A DNA stretch of 64,000 nucleotides. Source: Athripsodes cinereus. Taxonomy: Eukaryota; Arthropoda; Insecta; Trichoptera; Leptoceridae. The position numbers and the translations under genes were made by a program. Location: NCBI GenBank assembly GCA_947579605.1, contig OX388312.1:1922001-1986000 (forward strand). The letters run 5' to 3'. This document shows positions 57,196 to 64,000 of this stretch, piece after piece (position 1 is the stretch's first letter; every line of letters begins with the position of its first letter). The notes beneath the pieces are model-generated. The model saw only the letters and a list, made by a program, of their open reading frames with translations. It did no database searches and had not been told where the DNA came from.

Positions 57196-58880
57196 TAATT
57201 TGAAAACAAAAGAGTAATCTATTAAAAATATGATTATCATTTTTTTTCATTCAATTTAAGTTTGAATTTTTTTTTTTTTAAATCTCAAAAACTACGGATG
57301 CAAATAAAAACACATTCAATTTAGTTTCTACTGACATGTATAAACTCCTTCCAATGGAATTTATTATTTTGATATTTTATGATGAATCATTCGAAATTCA
57401 AAAAATATGATATTATTAAAAATCGTTCTATAGAAATGTTATAGTAATAATATCATATAACATACAGATAGATAGGTACATTCGGTTAGAACGATTTTTT
57501 TTATTAAAAAAATGTAATAGTGAATGTTTGTATATTTTATTCTCATGCAATAAATCAAAGTTTGACAGCTTCGTCCCCCAGATTCCGTTCATCCTAGCAT
57601 CAGCCAACGTCCCTCGAAGAACTTACTATTATTTGATATTATGATACACATGTATATATTATATAGGTAACTCCTCGCCATGAGTACATTTTAAAGTTTG
57701 TACAAGGAATGTCACCCATCTCATTATTGTGATGCATTTTACCCCCTCCTCCCCTATTTGCATAATTCTATATTTTGATAATGTTATTTTACGTGCACAG
57801 TTTTTAATTTCGTTAAAATTCTTCGTCTTTGACTCATCGTCCTTCAACTTACCTCACGGGAACACAAGATCTTGACTGATGAAAGATTCTGCTACAATTG
57901 AGATACCTTATCCCACGACATTCCTTGTGCTTTGATGACACTTTCATAAAAAAATGTAAACAGGATGATATTTTAAATTACGTGGAATTTTTATGCTTAG
58001 GTATACCATAAATTTTAAAATGGAAGAAAAACAACATAAATTTGTATCTTCCTACGTGTGTTTTGTACGTTAGGTGCAAGAAATTGTCATTTGGCAATAA
58101 ATCCACCATTCGAGCACATTACCTATATACCTACTTACTTGTATTTAATAAAATTGTTTTTTTTAATGTTAATTAGAAAGGGCTTACAATACAAAGTGAA
58201 TAGTGGGTAGGTATGTTCATTCAAGTTACGAAACGAAATTATTGTATTGAAGCAAGAAACTAAACAAAATCAAAAATAGCCACCGTTAATCAAAATTTAA
58301 CTTTTTTAATCGTTAATCAGATAATAAAAAGTTAACTTCGTTGTAGCGTCTATTGTTAATAAGATATTTTCGTTGATCGTTAGATTTTTGAGAGTGAAAC
58401 GCAATTGACAGTTAATCTTTGTACCTATATATTAGTTAACTCCAGAGAGCCAAGATGTATAAAACGGCCTAAGCGATTTTGCTCTTTTGATCTCTCCCCG
58501 TTTTAAGCCAAAGCCAGTATCGATGATAGTAGTGCCTATTCTTTAAAAAATCGCTGATGGACCCCCAGGGCCAGAAAAAATAATCAATCTGATTAATTTA
58601 TACAGCAAAAACTGAAAAACACTGTCTCCTTTCATTTAATAATTTTTTTTAATCGTAGAGATTTTTGGGCATTAGTGCATCATCACTGCTAGCAAAAAAA
58701 ATGTTTTTAGCCTATAATAACTACAAATATTATTATGCGGTGGGAGGGTTGAGCTTGAGAGTGGTGGTGAGTAAAAGAGCGATTGGAGAATTGATTGAGG
58801 GTACCTGAATATTAACGATGCAGTAGTTCCGAACGACCTCTGGCATTTAATTAAAATATTAAAGTGAATGAAAAAATAAT
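57196..58880. other. Intergenic, no gene seen
   Basis: AT-rich. A small inverted pair AAAAATCGTTCTA / TAGAACGATTTTT at about 57418-57500 suggests a tiny MITE. No coding similarity. Confidence 0.5.
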
Positions 58881-58884
58881 GAAT

Positions 58885-59035
58885 AAATAAATTGGGTTAG
58901 TTGGAAGAAATCGCGCCTCTGCGATAAACTCGCCCTCTGTATATTGATTGTATGATTGTCTTTGTTTGAAATGTATTTTTGTGTGAATTTGCTTGTTATC
59001 AATGTACAGTAAAGAATAAATAAAAAATAAATAAA
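58885..59035 (+). repeat. LINE 3'-UTR fragment with A-rich tail
   Basis: GGGTTAGTTGGAAGAAATCGC, TCTGCGATAAACTCGCCCTC, then GTAAAGAATAAATAAAAAATAAATAAAT. Same class as 48309-48445 and 41193-41250. Confidence 0.7.
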
Positions 59036-59879
59036 TGTATTTTTCTACTATTTTTACTTTTTTTGAGAGAGATGTCTTTCGTCTTTCAATGATATTTTCA
59101 ATCCTTGAAAGACACAGTGAAAAAAAGAAAACAGTTCTTTTTGTTTTACTTTTTATTATCGATTTATAAAAAAAGAACTTCAATAGTGTTAACACCGAAA
59201 AAATCAAATCTATATAACAGAAGTTCTTTTTGTAAAAGAAGAGTTTATTTAACATAAAAGTTTAACATAATTAACTCGTTAAATGGTTAAAACTTAGTGT
59301 TCAAATTTAAATAAAACTCTGGCAGTACTAAAACAGATCAATCAGTCAACACAAATGTCAAAGTAACAATGGAACTGAGTGGATACAATGCTTAAATAAT
59401 ATTATTATTGTATACTCGTAGTACTAACAGTTCGGTAAGTTTTATTTCATTATTTGTAGTCGTAAAAAGATTATCGGTTATTTAAAGTGATCCATCAAAC
59501 TGAATAAAAAAATAATGTCAGATCAGAATATAGTATTATCGTACTGTATTGGGCAATAAAATACATTTTCAACCCTCTAATCTCTAATTTGATTATTTTA
59601 TTTCATTATTCACTTATACTCGTATATATTTTGCGATTGTGTTACTAGTTTTGAAAGGCATTTTATGTTTCCTAAAATGCCTTATAAAATACATTATACC
59701 TTCTCGTATCATACCTACACATAATATATTATTATAGTAGTACCATTTCCTTTGCGAGAGTATCGAGTTTTTACCTTTTTTTTATCTTGTATAATCGCGA
59801 CATCTTTCACAAAGTATACCAATCATTAATTGTGTCGTTGCACACGTAGTGGAATTCCATAATTAGGTAAATTAAAACT
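59036..59879. other. Intergenic, no gene seen
   Basis: The 134-residue minus-strand frame at 58851-59255 spans a retroposon tail and has no recognisable domain. I do not support a gene. Confidence 0.5.
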
Positions 59880-60020
59880 AGTGTTTCTTTCTACTATAGA
59901 TTATTATCAATTAGGTCATTATCAACCGACAATGACATGATAAGATAATGATTGATAATGACCTGATGAGTTGAAAGACGTCTCTCTCATGATCAATAAG
60001 TTATAGTAGAAAGAGACACT
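59880..60020. mobile_element. MITE with nested inverted repeats
   Basis: Outer arms AGTGTTTCTTTCTACTATA (59880-59898) and the imperfect reverse TATAGTAGAAAGAGACACT (60002-60020). An inner pair AGGTCATTATCAA / TTGATAATGACCT lies between them. 141 bp, non-coding. Confidence 0.85.
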
Positions 60021-60182
60021 TGTTTCAATTTACCTATACCAATCGTCTTCTCAGTGCCATTATTGATTAAGCTGTGGCTCATAAATCATAAATAGATTTA
60101 TAATGGAGTAGTTGGTAGCTGGACAAATTTCTACCTTCGCTAGTTTCAAAGCAACTTGAGGAAATATAAGTGGATATTGCAT

Positions 60183-60441
60183 TTTACAGGACACTCGAAA
60201 ACTTATAGTTGTATGAAACCAATTCATTACCGTGGGTTCCACGTTTTTATGTAATTTTACTACTACTTCTCCACCACGCAGACCAGCTGCACGTAATAAA
60301 CACGCGAATCGTTCTCTCCGTGTCAACAGAACTATTAAAAATATTGAGATATATTTAGGATGGACAGCAAACTGGATTTTAGATGTAAAAAAATCTTTCT
60401 TTTTCGAACACCTGCTTTTTACGGGACACTCGATGACTTCA
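60183..60441 (-). repeat. Short dispersed retroposon, copy 15 (two pieces)
   Basis: 60183-60243 carries the reversed 5' end (TTACAGGACACTCGAAAACT, ACCGTGGGTTCCACG). 60262-60441 is a second minus-strand copy from ACGCAGACCAGCTGCACGTA to TACGGGACACTCGATGAC. Confidence 0.8.
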
Positions 60442-60458
60442 TATTTTATATCAGGTAT

Positions 60459-60563
60459 TCTTCTTCTTCTATGAGTGCCATATCAGGTCCCCCCGACGTT
60501 GGCGATCACTCTGGAGAATGCTTCCCTGTCTCGTGCTGTGCGGACCAGCTCTCCCATCCGTGT
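60459..60563 (-). mobile_element. 5'-truncated LINE 3' end with 10-bp TSD
   Basis: Minus strand ends CGCCAACGTCGGGGGGACCT, GATATGGCACTCATAG and a (GAA)n tail. Flanked by TATCAGGTAT at 60449-60458 and 60564-60573. Same family as 12048-12163. Confidence 0.88.
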
Positions 60564-60573
60564 TATCAGGTAT

Positions 60574-61879
60574 ATTAGGCATAAAAAGATATTTGCAACA
60601 AAAAAGACTATGAATGTCCTTCAAGTCTGCAAAACAAAAGATATTATGTAGCTATAAGAACATATAAATCCAAATAATATTGTAACAAAATAAATTTTTC
60701 TATACCTACTTATACATTCGATACAGATAGACCCTTTATTATAGAATTTTTTGAGAGAGCGGAATTATAATTGGCAAGATAAAGAAATCAAGACAATTGG
60801 CCAAACAAAACACTGTCTCCATGTCTGTAAAATTTCAGTCAGCCTGGTCCACACTTTTTCATAAAACACTGAACGTTGTTTCTAAAACAACGGAGCGGAT
60901 ATCAGAGCGGAATATCTTGAGAAGAAATGACTCAACTGGTGTTGAATCGCTTTTAGTGGAAGATGATGACGATGTTGGATATTTTTTTTCTTTTGGCACC
61001 CTTATAAGATCCTTCAACTGTATTAATAACGCTGGTGAAAAGAGAATCTTTCATTTTGCTTGTAATTGATTGATAGTTCTCCAATTGACATTGTTCGAGT
61101 GGTTATGTCACGAACTCAATGAAATGAGAGGTTGGTAAATATTCTAAATATCTATGCTCGATATCAGGTCAATGGCTCAATATTGCATAATAGTTAGGTA
61201 GGTACCTTAACGACAATATTTATAATAATACAATATCTGGAATCATCTCTAGGTACTCCACAACTAACAGGTTAGTAGGAGGTGGGCGGGAATATTGTAT
61301 GCTTCTGTTGTTATTCTGGATATCCACTCATGAGAATAATATTCTGTAGTACTTATATTATATGTACATCATGGCAACACCATAAGAGCAGTAGGTAAGC
61401 TATTGCCAGCAGTAGTTATACTAATATGAAATCCATTGTACTTATGGATAGATAGACTCGTATTGCAAAGTTCTAAAATCGAAATGTGCCGCCGCCGATA
61501 TACTTTGTTCAATGTTAGATACAATCGTACCTATAGGTGGAAATAATTTCCCGCAGGTAATGTCTGAAAATTATCAAGCTTGAAACTCTTGATTGTGCTT
61601 TTGCGTCCTTATTATCCTTATGATAATTAATTAATTCATATTTTATTCTGTAAAGGCAGAAAATATCGGTTGCAACATAAGAATCATAGGACCTTCGTAA
61701 AAACCTATTGATTATAACGTTCAGGAGCAAGTTGAAGACATCGCTCTTCGAACATAGTTTCCCGTACCCTAGAGATGGATGCTCCATTAAACGGCGCCGA
61801 ATAAATCATCCAACATACATAATACATAGATACAGATCTTCTTCTTGGATGTCTGAAATTCCATCCGTCATATCTGCGA
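60574..61879. other. Intergenic, no gene seen
   Basis: The 90-residue plus-strand frame at 60797-61069 has no recognisable domain and no supported exon structure. I record it only as an unexplained open stretch. Confidence 0.45.
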
Positions 61880-62115
61880 GGTTTGGCTAGGAGCACGGCG
61901 TGTGACTGTGGAGATGAGCAAAACACTGGACACCTCCTGACATGCCCAATGGCTCTCAGACAGTGTCACTGGGAGGAATTCGTAGGGCGAACTCACCTGG
62001 GGGAAGCTGCAAGAGAGGTCGTCGCTTTATGGGAGGGAATGGGAGTGTATATAGATGTGAATTTAATGGTTTTGTTATTTATCGTTTGCTGACCGACACG
62101 AAAAGAAGAAGAATA
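61880..62115 (+). pseudogene. LINE C-terminal zinc-knuckle fragment
   Basis: Encodes CDCGDEQNTGHLLTCPMALR, then WEEFVGRTHLGEAAREVVAL. The CxCG....T..HLL.CP knuckle is typical of certain LINE ORF2 C-termini. The 3' end reads CCGACACGAAAAGAAGAAG. Confidence 0.8.
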
Positions 62116-62729
62116 TTTCAATACAAAACCAAGGTAAAATTGCCTCGTTCTCTGAAGACGCACACCTTTATTTCCATTGCTGGATATGAGTCTCTACAAA
62201 ACTCTTCCACGATCTTTCATATAGAGCAACATGGATGCGCCACTTTTCCATAACCTGAATAATGTCATCAATCCATCTATCTCTTTGAAGTGTAGAAATT
62301 GTTTATAGATTTTTTACACAGTGTCTATTTTCCAACCATTGCTTCCGGTCGTTTAGACGAATAGGAATTATAGATATTGAACGGAGAGCAAAGTTTACCC
62401 AATGCTAATACTTTATCTACGTACCTGTCCACCAGTCGGCAGCCCACCCACACACTCTACTCCCCCCTCAGTAGCTAGGCGTAGTGCACTGTAGATAAAT
62501 TAAAGTGTACACTCAGTGTTGTAACGGGTTGGACGCCTCTCTATGTTATTTAGTGTATCTATTGCTTCACTGTATTCTCTACTCTATGACTCTATGCAGA
62601 TGGATTTTATCTCAAATCAAACTGCACTATTTGCAATCCATATTATAAAATCTTTTTTCATGATGAAATAATTAATTATTCACCATGTCGTTATTGGATG
62701 CAACTTGTACAAGACAAAAAGGAATCTCG

Positions 62730-63140
62730 AACCTTCTATTTCTTAAAGTGCCATGTCAGGTCCCTCCGACGTCGGCTATCACCCTGGCATAGGCTTCTCT
62801 GTCCTGTGTCAGCCGGAACAGTTCTTCCACCCTCTGGACTCCAGTCCACTCTCGGGTATTTCTTAGCCAGGACATCTGCCGCCTTCCCACACCGCGACTT
62901 CCCTCAATTTTGCCCTTCAAAATGAGTTGAAGCAAACCATATTTCTCATTTCGAAATACGTGTCCCAAATATGCCATCTTCCTCATCTTTATATTGGACA
63001 ACATCTCTTAATCTGTTTTAGCCCTCCGCAACACCTCATTGTTGGAGACCAAATCAGTCCATGGAATGAGCAACATTCTGCGATGAAGCCACATCTCAAA
63101 TGCTTCTATTCGGTTTTAAGTCTCAAGTTTCTATGACCGC
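62730..63140 (-). pseudogene. LINE ORF2 tail (VIADVGG family)
   Basis: Minus strand: IEAFEMWLHRRMLLIPWTDL, NNEVLRRAK, a stop, then MAYLGHVFRNEKYGLLQLIL, KIEGSRGVGRRQMSWLRNTR and LTQDREAYARVIADVGGT. The 3' end GGACCTGACATGGCAC matches 12048-12163 and 60459-60563; this is the longest of the three. Confidence 0.85.
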
Positions 63141-63445
63141 TTCAATTGTTTTTCTTATATTCAAAGGAACTTATTAGTTTTGCCTACTTGCAGAATGCAG
63201 ATGTGGGGTTTTGTTTTAATATTATTTGGTTGAATATTAGCATTGTAGTTGTCCAGTAGATACAATAAGTGATGCGCATAATATTCTATTTCACTCAATT
63301 GTATACACATAATTTACCCATTCATTTATTTATTCTGCATACATAGTTTACCAGTTCTCTCTCTCTCTCTTTTTTCTGGTATTGAATCCAATATACGAGT
63401 GATGTTGTAAGTTCACCAGTTCATTCGCTGAAGTCTAGTTGCCTA
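63141..63445. other. Intergenic, no gene; (CT)n
   Basis: Includes a (CT)n tract at about 63357-63371. Confidence 0.5.
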
Positions 63446-63531
63446 GACGCTCGAAGTGACTATAGTCAAAAATACGTGCATACCAATTTCGTTGTAACGC
63501 GGAGTTTTAGACTATAGTCCCTTCACGCGTC
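63446..63531. mobile_element. Small palindromic MITE
   Basis: GACGCTCGAAGTGACTATAG at the left and CTATAGTCCCTTCACGCGTC at the right are imperfect inverted repeats of about 25 bp around a 30-bp loop. The right arm plus its 70-bp right flank resembles 34530-34620. Confidence 0.7.
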
Positions 63532-63754
63532 GTATGACAAGATAAAGATTGTATTTTGATTGTGTCAAGAATAACTCTACTGTTCTGCTTTATTATTTTT
63601 GCAAAAGAAAAATTGGCAATGCCATCAATCAATTTTTTTTATGCAGACCAATGGAATTATCTCTCAATGTACCAGCTTTGCTCAATTTTGTGGGAATAAA
63701 TTGTGTATTACATTGTTGATAATAAAAACTGTGTAAATTGTATACAAAAGTGCA

Positions 63755-63785
63755 TTTTATTTATTTATTTATTTATTTATTCAAT
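63755..63785. repeat. (TTTA)n microsatellite
   Basis: TTTATTTATTTATTTATT, probably the reversed A-rich tail of a minus-strand LINE end. Confidence 0.85.
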
Positions 63786-63825
63786 CAGTAGAACACTACA
63801 GACAATACATACATATTATCTAACA

Positions 63826-64000
63826 CAGTGTTTCCCAACCTTTTTCTCCTCGCGAACCAAAAGTAAAATCCAACAGAATTTGGCGAACCCCCTATGTAGC
63901 CGTTAATGATAGGCAAAAAACAATAAAATTTTGTAGAACATTCATTTTACATATTGCACAAACAAAAATGATTAATATTAATAAGACTTAAATAAGCTAT
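63826..64000. mobile_element. hAT element left end, cut by the window edge
   Basis: Begins CAGTGTTTCCCAACCTTTTT and CGCGAACC, the same type of terminus as the hAT at 137-895. Predicted duplication on the left flank is ATCTAACA (63818-63825). The right end is outside the window. Confidence 0.7.

Noticed and set aside
58851..59255. 134-residue minus-strand frame
   Set aside because: It crosses a LINE 3'-UTR and A-rich tail; composition is low-complexity and no domain is visible.
60797..61069. 90-residue plus-strand frame (MAKQNTVSMSVKFQS...)
   Set aside because: Looks more protein-like than its neighbours but has no recognised domain, no splice support and no repeat context; insufficient to call a gene.

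Overview
The window looks like nuclear DNA of an insect. It is AT-rich, has spliced genes with GT-AG introns, carries two ZAD (zinc-finger-associated domain) C2H2 genes (a domain expanded in arthropods), and is crowded with degenerate non-LTR retrotransposon ends, tRNA-derived SINEs, hAT elements and MITEs. The order is not decidable from the sequence; the frequent short runs of the GTAGGTACCTA type fit several insect orders. No prokaryotic, viral or organellar gene cluster is visible.

Four host genes can be supported. (1) 4109-4786, minus: a Gemin8 homologue of the SMN complex in one uninterrupted coding exon. (2) and (3) 10275-11567 and 15147-16962, plus: tandem paralogous ZAD plus eight-finger C2H2 proteins, each with one phase-0 intron after a 44-codon ZAD exon. 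(4) 25861-33015, minus: a complete nine-exon TBC1D15/17-type Rab GTPase-activating protein, reconstructed exon by exon (652 residues), with both catalytic fingers of the TBC domain present.

Layout: 1-3.3 kb, hAT-in-hAT and fold-back MITEs. 4.1-4.8 kb, Gemin8. 5.1-8.9 kb, a three-layer nest (hAT inside a CR1/Jockey-like LINE inside an RTE-like LINE). 9-9.4 kb, a short retroposon inside a Penelope-like repeat. 10.2-17 kb, the ZAD pair with a small satellite and a SINE between. 17.4-21.9 kb, a pogo-like MITE, a SINE and otherwise empty AT-rich DNA. 21.9-25.8 kb, a hAT element split by a 3.6-kb LINE that is itself split by another LINE end, stopping 45 bp downstream of the TBC1D15 stop codon. 25.9-33 kb, TBC1D15. 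33-64 kb, no convincing host gene: a graveyard of LINE 3' ends, hAT elements, MITEs and a short dispersed retroposon.

The most useful unannotated signal is a roughly 275-bp dispersed element, at least 15 copies in 64 kb, in both orientations, with a 3' microsatellite tail. Two copies have 12-bp target-site duplications and one of these can be compared with an unoccupied copy of its target elsewhere in the window. Many TE boundaries here are fixed to the base by target-site duplications, so relative insertion order can be read directly. I found no evidence of a new multi-gene biological system.
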